Source of the DNA: Bryopsis sp. KO-2023 | Taxonomy: Eukaryota > Chlorophyta > Ulvophyceae > Bryopsidales > Bryopsidaceae | Assembly: GCA_030272585.1 (NCBI GenBank) | Contig: BSYQ01000004.1 | Location: forward strand, 3,596,001-3,660,000 | Reading direction: 5' to 3' | DNA: 64,000 bases | Shown: piece by piece, positions 33,384-44,559 of the stretch | How positions within the stretch are numbered: the first letter of the stretch is position 1 | Layout of the letters: each line of letters starts with the position of its first letter | Made by a program: the position numbers and the translations under genes | The notes under the pieces: generated by a model | The model's input: only the letters and a program-made list of their open reading frames with translations | Databases searched by the model: none | Told to the model about the DNA's origin: nothing

Positions 33384-36300
33384 ATGGGCTCAGAGAGTTC
33401 CCTCTACTGTGACCCGGATATTTTTGATGACCTCACTTGGGATGTAAGTGATCGAACAATTCTTTCGAATAAGTTGATCCGTTATATATCAGTATGTCAG
33501 GGCTTCTTAACACAAAAAACAGTGAACTCCTTACCTCAATCCCATTGTTCACTCCACAACCCCCAGTCTTGCTGTTTTCTTTTTGTTATTATGGGTACAC
33601 AATCGCTCAAGAGATGGCATCGATTCGAGACATCACATCAAATCTGCTTCGTCAAGGCGTGTTAATTTCTCCCCTCTGGATTTGCTCTTCAGTACGAATA
33701 ATTATTTTTAAATGTTTAAATTCCATTCTCTTATCAGGGTGGAAGGACTCCACAGAAAACAGCATTTCACGGTGATCTACCAGCATGGCGGCCACGTCAG
33801 CCATACAAGATGCACCAACAAACGCACGATGTGAGTTCCCTTTTGCGTTTTTTTTTTTTAATTTTATCTTGGCAATTGATGGTGTTCCTGTGTGCTTGGC
33901 ATGCTTATTTGTTTTTTTTTCTATCTGCCAATTGCAGTGGAGGGTCAGGTTGATGCCCAGCAGCATCAAGGGAAGCCAGCCACCAGGTGATAATTGAATG
34001 CAATTGATAATGTGCTGAGCAGTGGATTTTTTTGTGGCCCATTGTGGCCCTTTTGGCCCATTTTGGCCCCCCAAAAAATCAGAATGGCAAATTTTGGGGC
34101 CACAAAAGGGCCAAAACGTTTTCTTACAAGATGAATTTGGGGCCACAAAAGGGCCACATTCACCCGAAGCTTGTAAGGCCTGGGCCACATCCAAGAAATC
34201 GATCGAGTTTCCACAAAAGTCAAAACCAACAACATTAAGTAAATGCTATATAAACACCAAGCCTTGTAATTTCTGTTTTTGAAGTTGGGGCCACATTCTA
34301 TTTTTTTCGGACAAATTGGGGCCACAAAAGGGCCACAACTGGATGAAACGGCCAAATTTAGGGCCACTTTGGGGCCATTGAAATTGAAAAAAAATACACT
34401 GGTGCTGAGTGGACAATCGTTACTTTTAGATCGGAGTATTCCACATAGCCTTGTTGTATCAAGAAACAGTTGGGTTTTTTCAAGAGTGTATCAACTTTTT
34501 GTTCCCCAAATCATGTTGACTCAACAATGCCAAACTGTACTGTCTACACTGTCGATATTGGATCGTTGAATTCAAAGATGCAATGAAGGTTGTCAGGGTG
34601 GACCAATTCAGTGGATCAGGGAGGATTTAATTTCCTTTGCATGTGTGTTTCAGGGTGTGTTCCAGGTTCCCCACTTCCATCAAAAACTGCTCCAGTACCT
34701 CCATCAAAAATCCTTGAGCATGTCACACCTGGCATCCCAATCTCAAATCCTAAGCCAGCCCCTGGCAGTGAAAAAAAAACCCCGATCCCAAAGTCACAAG
34801 AGGGGCAAGGCGTGGTAGCTGCAGAAAAGGAGAAGGAGCAGCTGGCTCCACCTCCATCTCGCCAAAAAGAAAAATCGGATGCTCCAAGATGCTCTTCCAT
34901 GAGCCCAGCCCCCAAGAAGTCTCGCCCACATTTGCGTCCAACACCAGCTCCACCTGCCCCCCCTCGCCAAGAAGAAAAATTGGATGCTCCAGACTGCTCT
35001 TTCATCAGCCCAACCCCGAAGAAATCTGGCCCACATTTGCATCCACCACCAGCTCCACCTGTCCCCCCTCTCCAAAAAAACCGAATTCGCCGGCAGCCAC
35101 AGGTTGAAAAAACAAGAAATCAAATCGAATAATTTTGCAATATTAATGTTTATATTGCAGTGAAATTGTTTCCCCATTTTTCTCAAATGATTTTTTTTGT
35201 GTGCCATATTCCTAGGTTTCTGATCTCTTCAGAGATTTTGTTGTTGGAGCACAACAATTGGCCGCTACCACAACAAAAGGCCAAGGTCCAAAACCCCCAA
35301 AAAAGGGTGGGGCTGATGTGATCGGAGAAATGATGGCCAAAAGCCCTTTTTACTTGGGCATCGCCAAGGACAGGGAGCTTCACAGGGGGATGATCATGGG
35401 CTTGATCGAGTCCTTCGAGGGAGCTTCGAAGGAACAGATATGGGGCACCTCTCCGGCTACGTTTTGGAAATCGAGTCCAAGCTTTCGTATTGACGGATGA
35501 ATCCAAGGTACTCGAGGCGTTCAACTGGCCGGCAAGGTTCTCCAAAACGCGCGAAGCTGTCAAGGTGTATGACGAGATGTCGAGGATGCGCTTGACGTTC
35601 GAGAATTGGGAAAGATATCGTCCCTCGACAAAGGCTGAGTTGCAAGCGATGGAGGCCTTTTTGGTGAGTGGCTTGATGTCGTGTCCTTTTTTTTATCACT
35701 GAAATTGGAATGATGCAAAAGACCTCGAGACAACTGTAACAAATGAGTTGTTATTGTAGAGCTATGGCTTTATAGAGTGTGAATAAAATTGTATAAGAAT
35801 TTATTATATGAATAGAATTTTCAGCCCAATTTCTTAATATTAAAATGTGAGTCCATGGATCTCTGTGGCCTGGCAGTTTTTTTAATTGTGGAAGAATGAA
35901 TTCTACTGGCAAAATCAGTGATTTTTAAGTAATGCATTATTTTCCCAAGGGGCTGGATTCCATCATCAATTATTATTGATTATCCCACCAGGATTAATAT
36001 TGATTTGAAAACAGTAGGAAGCACAATAGGATATATTTATCAAACATTCTGAGGCTCTTATTGAGTGTGTATTATTACGCAGTGCTTAATAAGCACTGCC
36101 GATAACTTTTACCAATGCATATGGGGATTTCAGGCTGAAATTTTCTGCCCATTTTCACAAAAGATGGGTTTCAACCTTGAATTATGAGACCACACTGGGA
36201 TATATATAAATCCCAGTGTATTTTGCCTGGAACATTTTTTTTTCCTCGCATTATGTGGGATGAATGTCTGATGAATTGTTTTGTGGTGAATCGCCACTCG

Positions 36301-37091
36301 TGATCAATGTAGACTCGCTCAACCGAAAGAATCGACTTGGTTATGCGAGAGGAGGACGCAATGGCCGAGCGATTCCGCGGTGCATCCCTCCCGTGGGATC
36401 CAAAAATTTGGATCAAGACGAAAAGGGCCTCCCTCCAGCTCTTTCTGGCCTATTCGTCAATTGCGATCCCTGAGGTGGCGGCGAGGAGCTCAAAAGAGTC
36501 TACTCCTATTTTGAAGGGTGAGGAAACCATCCCAAACATTCTTCTACTTGAAAAATAATAGAAAGAAAGCAAATTTAAAGTTGCAATAAAGAACAATTAT
36601 TAATATTTTTTTTCTTTGGTGGAAAGTTATTCTTCAGGGTGGCTTCTAATTCTCCTGTCTTAAGAAGGTTCACTTTATGAGGATTTTCTTTTTCAAAGCA
36701 AAAAAAAAAGTGATTTTACCATCGTGCAATAATTGAAATCAATGTTATTTATATACAGACTGAATCCTGTTGTTTGGAATGAGATGCAAATATATATATT
36801 TTTTCCCACAGAATGGTGGTCGTGTGATGGGGTCGGTCAGATTTTCCCTGAAATGAACGAATATCTCGATCAACTTATTTCCCTTGTTGTTGGGTGAATT
36901 CAACAACAATTGAACCACTGTTCAATTGTATTATTTCCTTCCACTGATTCAAAAAAAACTTGTGATTTTCAGGGCTCGTCGAATTCGCGTACAAGACACA
37001 CACGCTGGCCGAGGGGTTCTGCCCTGCATGTGTGGCGAAATTCGACGAGATTCGTCTTCTCGTCGCCACCTCAAGGGAGCAGCAAAAGTGA
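33384..37091 (+). CDS. CHUP1-like chloroplast-positioning protein
   Basis: CHUP1 family proteins sit on the chloroplast outer envelope and organise actin for chloroplast movement. Exons: 33384-33443, 33738-33830, 33938-33986, 34654-35102, 35216-35663, 36313-36517 and 36973-37091 (TGA). Exon 4 is proline-rich with two tandem ~34-residue repeats (core DAPxCSxxSPxPKKS...HL...PAPPxPP). The conserved C-terminal domain follows: VSDLFRDFVVGAQQL, DVIGEMMAKSPFYLGIAKD, VLEIESKLSY, TDESKVLEAFNWPARFSKTR, EAVKVYDEMSRMRL, LVMREEDAMAERFRGASLPW, FAYKTHTLAEGFCPACVAKF. Exon 5 needs two 1-nt corrections (about 35443 in a G run and 35492 in a T run) to keep the domain in one frame: sequencing indels or true damage. 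No obvious membrane anchor is seen at the proposed start, so 5' exons may be missing. Confidence 0.75.
34027..34380. repeat. small inverted-repeat element in CHUP1-like intron 3
   Basis: The intron 33987-34653 holds several copies of GGGGCCACAAAAGGGCCA (about 34096, 34137 and 34317, plus partial copies at 34287, 34362 and 34372). Reverse-complement copies (TGTGGCCCATTGTGGCCC, TTTTGGCCCATTTTGGCCCC) lie at its left end (34032-34072). The layout suggests a miniature element with subterminal GGCC-containing repeats, but no clear target duplication could be fixed. Confidence 0.5.
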
Positions 37092-38694
37092 GGGGAGGAG
37101 CAGCTGCCAAGGATTTTTTTTTTCCTCCACTCCACTGGGTTTTTTTCCTCATGGAATGGCCATGTGGAGTGGAGTTGTTTTTTTTTTCAATCCTTGGAGC
37201 TGTAATTGCAAAATGAATGTAATTTTTTCTTTTCTTTTTTATGATTCAGTGAAACATCTTATTTGAGAATTTGTTTTCATGTTGCTGCATCCCCTCACAT
37301 AATAAATTTCTTTGACTCTTTGAATTTTGCACAAACCAGCCACATAAATTATGATTGGAATTATTTTTGTCCGGTAGTTTGGGAGTGCATGGAGGAAATG
37401 ATGTCAACCATATATTTGCTGAGTAAGACCTGGACAAAAGAAACTTTGCTGGGAATATTCAATGCATGGCAGCTTCAGTTCCACCCAAAATTTGTTTTGT
37501 ATGGTTTCATCATGTGGCTTGTTCTGTGCCATGGGTTTGGGCTGAGAAATGTGTCTCAGTGGTTTGTGCTAGATCAACCCCTAAATCAACTCCCCAAATA
37601 ATCAGTTTTTTCAGCAGGACTTCCTCGGGATCCTCCAAAATAAGTGTGCAATCCTATGATTCTGTCGATACTCTGTGGTGGTGGAAAAACTATGGAAAAA
37701 AAAGCCTCCATTATGTTGATTTTTGTCCTGGAGAACCAACTCAAATCATTACAAACACTACTTAAGCAAAAAAATCTGTCTCTTATCGTATGCTCAAGTA
37801 CCTGTGGCATTGATGGAAAAAACAAAAAGTGAATCAAAAAATGTTGACCATCAATTTTCTGTTTGTAAAAAATCTGCAACTGGTGCCCAAGTTTTACCAA
37901 ACTCCCCCCCGCCCCCCCCCCCAAAAAAAGGCTGATAGCTACAGGCTATGGCCCAGCTTCATCACTCCACTCGACTTCCATCCTTCACCACTCTGGAAAT
38001 GAGGTATCTTGACCTCAAATTTTTCACTTAAAACTTAAGGCATGTGTGGTTTTTTTGTTCTACCTTCATGTTTTCCAACAATCAATCTCAACACAAAAAG
38101 TTGAAAAAAAAAACTAAAAACACACATAAAACACAAAAACAAAAAATTGCAAAGCAAAGATAAAGAGAAACAAAAACAAGCAAAACAGAAACAAATTTTG
38201 CAAAGCAAAGATGCATCGATATTTTCAACTCCCCGAAATATTCAAGAGCAAAAGAGTGTGATTCGCTCGAGATTCGCCATTCGTTTTAAGAGAGTAATAT
38301 TGTGACTTGCTGAAGTACACATGGCCACAATCACCCTTCTTGTATTTCTCGCTGTGTCCTTATCCCGACTCTTTTCTTCAGCCTAGTTAAAGCTGGAGAA
38401 GGCCCTGCTGGCGGTGTTCCCTTCGCTGGCTCTTCCAGTGCCTCCTCTACCACTGCGTTTTCCTCCTCCTCCTCCCCCCCCTCCTCAGAAAATTCATTGC
38501 TGAACTGGTGATCAAACAAGAAAAGGGCCTTTGTTGGGCCAGTGTGCCTAATGTAAATCAAAGATTCATTCATTCATTGGTTGGATAAGCAACTAGGAAA
38601 GCGAATTTTTCTGGGATTACCCATGCAATTCTGGCCAGTTTTTTTTTTCTGGAGGTTCTCAACTGGTGGTTTGCCTTTGGGGTAGGGAGCTAGA
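37092..38694. other. intergenic, mostly unassigned
   Basis: 3' flank of the CHUP1-like gene, then A/T-rich sequence (38090-38210 is an A-rich run of CAAAG/AAACA words). Apart from the acidic exon at 38331-38547 (-), no coding feature recognised. Confidence 0.4.
38331..38547 (-). CDS. possible terminal exon of an acidic protein
   Basis: The segment begins after a good acceptor (TTACATTAG|G) and reads TGPTKALFLFDHQFSNEFSE, then an acidic run (about 10 Glu), AKGTPPAGPSPALTRLKKR, and a stop at 38331. If real, its 5' exons would lie to the right, exactly where the CACTA transposon now begins 150 bp away, so the gene may be separated from the rest of its sequence. No family recognised. Confidence 0.3.
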
Positions 38695-38731
38695 CACTAG
38701 TGAAAAAACGCCGATTTTACAAGCTTGTAAA
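38695..38731 (+). repeat. left terminal inverted repeat of CACTA element
   Basis: Pairs with 42385-42421 (reverse complement), differing only at base 20 (A versus C). Preceded by target duplication AGA. Confidence 0.9.
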
Positions 38732-38880
38732 AGTGACTTTACAAGCTTGTAATCCACTTTACAAGCTTGTAACATCAGCACTTAGCCAAAATTTTGCGTC
38801 GCGGAGAGCTGTCTGTGGTTCCACCTTGTAATCTCAGTTTACAAGCTTGTAATCTCAGTTTACAACCCTGTAATCCCATT
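38714..38880. repeat. left subterminal repeat array
   Basis: Five copies of TTTACAAGCTTGTAA-type palindromes, plus one diverged copy (TTTACAACCCTGTAA), spaced roughly 20-30 bp with a gap at 38775-38830. Each palindrome contains an AAGCTT core. Confidence 0.85.
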
Positions 38881-39189
38881 CTAGAAGGTCGTACACCTGC
38901 GAATCTCCATCTTTCGAATTTCCTTGCCTCCCATCCTGTGCGACCAGCCATCGTTCAACGGCCTGCTCCCATCCGCGACTGCACGAGGTCGAGTGTGAGA
39001 TTCGGGAGGACCGGTCGCGTATTCCCAGAAAAGCAGGTATTTGAAGAGCTTCCTTTGGCTGAAAGAAAAGTCGGAGACGAGTGCGCCGGCGCGCAGGGAA
39101 CGAGGTACAGAGAGTGGGAAGGTGAGTACCCCAGCAGGGGCGTTCGTTTCTGGATTGCTCGATGGAGGGCACCAAGAAGGGTGGTATCT

Positions 39190-40877
39190 TTCTGTTGGGT
39201 AAGGTCACGGCGGCGATATTCATTATCCAGTTCAAGGTCAAGGTCAAGATCAAGATCCCCCGTGAGGTGAGTGTTTCGCTACAGCCAGCGAACTGCGTGT
39301 TTTGTTGCTGCTTTTTTTTTCTTGGAGGGGAAAAAAGAATTTGAACAGGTGGCGACAGTGGAGGTGGTCGATTTTCTATATATATATATGCAGTTTCTGT
39401 CAGAAGAAAATTGGGGGAAGGTAATTCTAGCCCACTACAAAAACAGATGAGCTCTGTTCTTTCTGCTTTTTTTTCTTTTTCCTAACATAGATCCCTGTTT
39501 AAACCGGGAAGTCATCGTCTTTTTATTTGGTGTGCTTGATTGCAGGAGTGGTGGCTGTGTTGTCTACCTGCTCAGTGGCACTGGAGGCATCCAATGACAC
39601 ATTGCTTCGTATCGTACTTACGCTTGTATATGATGAATGGGAAAAGGTGCGCAGAAAAAAGAAGTTGAAAACGCATCGCCAAAATAATCAATAACGAAAA
39701 TTTGGGGTGCTTACAGCCTCCTCCCACACGCATCACCCTTGGGTCTATTTTGGGGGTTTTTTTTCCCTTTCAAGCACAATTTTTATTTCCCTGTTGGAAG
39801 GTTTAGTTGACAGCAGGATGTAGGTGGCTCTGAAATTCTGCAAGTGGTGGCGTGGGTTTTGGTTTTGTTGTTCCAGGTCAGCTCTCCATGCTGCAAGTTC
39901 CTATATCCTTTGAGCAGGCAAATGAGCTCCTCAAGCAAGGGAAATGGGCAAGAGAATCATCCACTGGCGAAAATCATTGAACTCATCACAAAGCAGAGGA
40001 GTAGTCTACGCAAGGCAAATGAGAAAAGCAGCCAGGAGGGAGTGGCAGCTGCCAGGCAGCTGGCATCAGCTCTGGATATTGCAGGTGGGGTCCCTGTCTG
40101 TAAACACGTTTTTATTGGGTACAGAACTTGAGCCTTTGTGCTGGTCCCCTGTTCGAATCATCACCTTTTTTTTCTTCCTTTGCCTGTACAGGGCCCCTGA
40201 GAGTTCACCAGTTGTTGCTTGGCCCTCCTATCAGACTCTCAACATTCTGCACCTCCATCACTCGATGCTTTGCGTTCGACCCGATATCTGCTCCCTTATT
40301 GTTGAAGAGCTCAGCAGAACCTGGGCCACACTTGAGAACCCCCCATCGATCAATTGCGACCGGGGATGCATCGCCCACAGTAGTTCAAGGAGCATCTGCA
40401 ATCTCGGTCCTATTCTCGTTCGAGATCTGTGTCCAGGAGCAGGTAGTGCCAGTGCAATGAAAGCAGTCTGGTCAAGAATAAAATAGAATGAACATTAAAT
40501 AAAGTGAAACGAACGAAGCCAAAAAAAGAATCCTCTGATGTAAACGGAGAATGTACGTGCTGAAATCTGTGCTGAAATGTACGTTAACTTCTGATCTGAG
40601 TGAGTGTTAGCGGGCTTTTTTCCAGGTCATCATCCCACAACGATTGCAGTGGATGTTCTCTCTTTTTTCTTTCTGTTCTGTGTTTTATTGGGGTTTTCTT
40701 TACTTTTTTTTACTTTTTTTTTCGGGGTGGTGGGGAACAAGGTACCGAAGGAGATCGAGGGTTAGATCTCCGTCCAGATATCGAAGATCACGTTCCAGAT
40801 CCAGGTCCTGATGCAGGGGACGGTCATACTCCGATGACAGACGCAAAGGACGAGACCGACGCTGGCGAACCAAGTAA
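39190..40877 (+). pseudogene. captured RS-domain exons of an SR-type splicing protein
   Basis: One exon ends at 39266 with RSRRRYSLSSSRSRSRSRSP and a GT donor. The next RS exon begins at 40742 after a good acceptor with YRRRSRVRSPSRYRRSRSRS, and the two join in phase. The second exon contains an in-frame TGA (40809-40811), where CGA (Arg) would continue the RS repeat, and then stays open with CRGRSYSDDRRKGRDRR to TAA at 40875-40877. RS domains mediate protein contacts in splicing factors. The frame upstream of the first exon is open back to 38794, but no RRM is recognisable. Another exon-like segment, KIIELITKQRSSLRKANEKS, lies near 40000 but in an unrelated context. Lying wholly inside the transposon, this looks like a captured, decayed gene fragment. 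Confidence 0.6.
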
Positions 40878-41824
40878 ATCCCGCTTTAAAAATAGTTAAA
40901 TAAATTTAAAATGAGTAAAATCATTATATATATTGTTTTTGAATAAGTAAAGAAAGCAAGAATAAAAGTGCTTCGTATGTGTCTGGGATGGGCAATCTGG
41001 CTTGAAGTTCTGGCTTGGATTCGCAAACCAGGAGACTTTTTAAGGAGTCCCTGAAAGAGGTCGTTGCCCTGCAACATGAGCATTTTGAATGACATAATGA
41101 GGACCAGGGATCAAACCTTCCACGTGCACAAGAGGGGCTTCTCCTCGTTCTCGCTCACTTCTGATAGCTTTGTTTCTGGTTCTGGGTGCAAAGTTTACCC
41201 CCTCCCAAAAAAACAAATGAAATCCTTTAGGGCATGCATCTGGCTCAATTTTTGGCTGGTATGTTGTTCAGGAGATGTACTTTTTTTTCCTGCCGATATA
41301 TATATGTGATGAGTCTTCTAGGATGCCCAATTGAGCTGACGATTTTTTGCTGGTACTCATTGTCCTTTTTTTGCATTGATGTGGTGAAATCAGGTGAGGC
41401 AGGAAAGAGAGGAGATATTGAAGCAAAGGATATACTTGTTTCTTTGATAGTTGTGATGAAGGGCTGATGTTTGGCCACTCATTCGCTGATTGGTATATGC
41501 TTTGCGATACATTCAGTCTAGGAAGAGTCGATTAGCTGGTTGATGGACAGGGCAGCAAATTCCTCCTGCAGCCTGACTTGGGGGCTGAAGGGAAATGAGC
41601 TGCGATCCTGTTTGAAGAGCCGAGATGGGGGTGATAACCCTGAACCTGTGGTGTCTTGATATGCATGACGTGAACAGGACAGGGAAAAGCCTAGCTTCTG
41701 CCAATTTGTGCCTAGAACCAGAATTGGTGTCTTGTGTGATGGGTGGAAAAAACTCAATTGAGGTGGTTTAGGGGTGTTTTTGCTTTCTTTTGCTGGTTGT
41801 GGGATAAACTTCCAGAAAGCAACA

Positions 41825-41865
41825 ATGTGCAGAAGGTGGATCCCAAGTTCGATTCTTGGGCACAT
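41825..41865 (+). other. weak tRNA T-arm-like hairpin
   Basis: CCCAAG-TTCGATT-CTTGGG forms a T-arm-like stem-loop with a pol III B-box-like core. It is flanked by ATGTG and CACAT, which can pair. D and anticodon arms are absent. The similar arrangement at 60082-60122 is the reason to record it. Confidence 0.25.
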
Positions 41866-42129
41866 CAAGCTGTTGAAAGGGATTTGCGTCTTTGTTGTAA
41901 TTTATCATTGTAATTAGAAAAATTGAAATCATGATGATATCCTGTCCATTACTTCATCATCATTAAAATATTGCAATGATTGTAATTTATAATAATGATA
42001 ATCACCCATGTGGTGGAGAATGGAATCATCTATAGACAACCATCGATTAAAATTTACAATCAATCGTACCACGACAAGAATCACAGCCGAGCGTGTGCTT
42101 GGGCTTGTGTGATGACACATCAATGACTG

Positions 42130-42402
42130 AGCTTGTAAAGTGCTTGTAACAGCTTGTAAGAGCTTGTAACCGCGTGGATCGGGAAAGCTTGTAACAGCTT
42201 GTAACAGCTTGTAAGAGCTTGTAAATTCCCACTTTACAAGCATGGAGCTGTTCCACTTTACAAGCTTTTTTCTTGTAACAGCTTGTAACAGCTTGTAATC
42301 TCCACTTTACAAGCTTGTAAACGATGGGGAGAGTGTCAAGTCTTTACAAGCTTGTAATCCACTTTACAAGCACTTTACAAGGTGTTTACAAGCTTGTAAA
42401 AG
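42130..42402. repeat. right subterminal repeat array
   Basis: More than fifteen half-site or full copies of GCTTGTAA/TTACAAGC. The left part of the array is mostly half sites in one direction (CAGCTTGTAA, GAGCTTGTAA); the right part is mostly full palindromes TTACAAGCTTGTAA. Denser than the left array. Confidence 0.88.
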
Positions 42403-42421
42403 CGGCGTTTTTTCACTAGTG
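42385..42421 (-). repeat. right terminal inverted repeat of CACTA element
   Basis: Reverse complement of 38695-38731 with one mismatch; followed by target duplication AGA at 42422-42424. Confidence 0.9.
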
Positions 42422-43471
42422 AGATACGTTATACGTTATACACTGGACATTGGGGTGAAACTTCCGAGTCAGCCTATTGATTTGATTTGTGTGAAAGGAC
42501 TGCACTCGGCTTTTTTTCTCGGTACCCCTCGGCTTCCAATGTATGTATTACATACTATGTAACGTACGAGAAACTGCTGACCACAGAGTGGGAAAATCGA
42601 GGGTTTGCACGATTATCGTCGCCTCGCATGCTGGGTACAAAACCCAACAGCAACCTTCAGATTTCAGCACAATTTTTTGGGTGGTCTTCGTGAAACAATC
42701 AGCAGTTGCATACACCGAATTCAGGCATCCACTATGGCGTCGTTGAAACTGACGGCAACCTTGGTCCTGTTAGGACTGGTTGCTGTAGCCTCGGTCGACG
42801 TCGACGTTGCTGCGCGTGGCAATGGTAAGACGGATCCTTCGTAGAAAGGTTCATGAGTTACGACAACTGCTCGACAATGGGAGCTCGAGCACGTGAAGAG
42901 GAATCGGCGCCTATCTTATTTTGTCTGTGGTGTTGGCGCGATCAGGAAGGTTCAGCGACATTAACCCAGACTGTCTTTTGTTTGCAGACGTGAAGGTTAC
43001 TATCGATCGTGACGACGCAGAGCGGTTGCTCTCGGAGCTTAACATTTCACGTCTGCAAGGTAAAATAAAGAACAAGAACGAACAAGAAGAAGAAGAAGAA
43101 GCCGCCGCGGGTAAAAGAAATAACAAGAACAAACAAGAAGGAGCCGCCACCGCAGCTGGAGGCGGCGGCGGTGGAGGCGGTGGAGGCGGAGGGGGCGGCG
43201 GTGGAGGCGGTGGAGGAGGCGGCGGAGGCGGTGGTGGAGGAGGCGGCGGTGGAGGCGGAGGAGGCGGAGGAGGCGGAGGGGGCGGTGGCGGTGGAGGCGG
43301 AGGGGGCGGCGGCGGTGGCGGAGGAGGGGGCGGCGGCGGTGGCGGAGGAGGCGGAGGGGGCGGCGGCGGCGGTGGCGGAGGGGGCGGCGGCGGCGGTGGC
43401 GGAGGAGGAGGAGGAGGAGGAAGTCTTACTAGTGGAGGAGGCGGAGGGGGTGGAGGGGGTGGAGGGGGTGG

Positions 43472-43476
43472 AGGGG
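43472..43476. repeat. target-site duplication AGGGG (left copy)
   Basis: Matches 59297-59301 at the other end of the outer element; lies in the Gly-codon run of the host gene. Confidence 0.9.
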
Positions 43477-44047
43477 TGAAACGGATTTGTTTCCTGAGGC
43501 TGAATACTTCCAGCCGCCACTTAACCCGTTCTTCACACACGTTGGGAGACGACCAGAAGTTCTGTAAGAAAGGTCTGGGACACGAGAGTATACAACTGAA
43601 TCTTATTTCAACAAGCTTGTTCTTTACAACGATCCCCAGCCTTTTATACTCTCAGCCCAGAGCTTCTAGAAAACTCCCAGCCCATCTCCTAACCTTACAA
43701 ATACTAGCTATCATCTAGCTCTCCTCAAAACGTCTCTATCATTTCTCAGCTCAGCCCTTCTAGCCAGAGCTCCGACTAACCCTTTATAACCCTTGATAAC
43801 CTCTAGACTAAGGACCCAGACTGAAGCTCCTTCCAGTCTGACTCCCGACTCTCTACCCAAACTCTCAGCCATCTGAGACCTGACACTGAATATACTGAAC
43901 CTGGTTCGAACTCTTTTCACTACGTTTCAGCCTCTCATTGAGCATCACGTAACTACCCCATTCCAGTCAGTCCGCGACTACCTGGAACTCTCAGACTGTA
44001 ACCTCTGTTTTCCGCCTAGATCTTCGCCTACTAAGTCAGCCGTTTCA
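43477..44047 (-). repeat. 3' LTR of outer element
   Basis: Same 571-bp sequence as 58726-59296, offset exactly 15249 bp. No mismatch noticed when read side by side. Confidence 0.95.
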
Positions 44048-44061
44048 CTCCTCCCCCCTTA
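44048..44061 (-). other. polypurine tract of outer element
   Basis: On the minus strand AAGGGGGGAGGAG lies directly before the 3' LTR, the expected site for plus-strand priming by RNase H-resistant RNA. Confidence 0.85.
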
Positions 44062-44559
44062 GAGAGAGATCGCTGACCCAGCGATGTTCTGTACACTAAG
44101 TTCGTATTGCACGACTCACCAGAACTGCCAAGTTAACTAACTCGCTTATTCTGAGAATACCTCTGATATAGCTGTAAGCAATATTCTCCGACGTTTTCCG
44201 TAACAACTTCCCGATTGCGACTTGAGCTGAATGTTGGTTTCTGCTTATGGTTACTTCTGCCGCTGTGACATCCCATCCCAGCCCGTTCACACATAAACCC
44301 AACCCTGTTCAATAGACTTCACAGCCCACACTGGAAATCACACAGTCTCAGCTCTAGTCAAACTGTAATTCTCACAAGTGTTTTTACACACTCAGTATTT
44401 TAATTGTTTTCCAGAAATTCCCTCTACCCTCACTTGATCCATTCACTGTTCTTTTCCTTTTTCTTCCAAAAACAAAATAAAATTCAAACACCCAATTACC
44501 AACAGAAAATCATATTTCACTCTTGATCCTATATTTTTTTTTTTTTTTTTATATTCAAC

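Larger units (their letters stand above)
38695..42421. mobile_element. CACTA-type DNA transposon, non-autonomous, carrying host exons
   Basis: The ends are inverted repeats of about 37 bp with one mismatch, starting CACTAGTGAAAAAACGCCG. The element is flanked by a 3-bp direct repeat AGA (38692-38694 and 42422-42424). CACTA termini and 3-bp duplications define the CACTA (En/Spm) superfamily. Both ends carry clustered subterminal repeats (TTACAAGC / GCTTGTAA), the usual TNPA-type binding-site layout. No transposase domain is readable in any frame, so mobility would depend on a partner. The interior (39-41.5 kb) instead holds plus-strand exon-like segments including an RS domain. Confidence 0.88.

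Noticed and set aside
34590..35132. Proline-rich frame considered as a separate formin or extensin-like gene
   Set aside because: It joins in phase, through good splice sites, to the CHUP1-like C-terminal exons, and proline-rich regions are normal in that family.
38714..42402. Regular short repeats considered as a CRISPR array
   Set aside because: The units are palindromes at the two ends of a TIR element with a target duplication, in a nuclear genome; they are transposon subterminal repeats.
42911..43540. Minus-strand frame encoding more than 100 consecutive prolines
   Set aside because: It is the complement of the GGN run of the plus-strand glycine-rich gene, and has no splice context or start of its own.
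43711..43920. 69-codon frame found identically at 58960-59169
   Set aside because: It lies inside the two LTRs; its duplication is due to LTR identity, not to being a gene.
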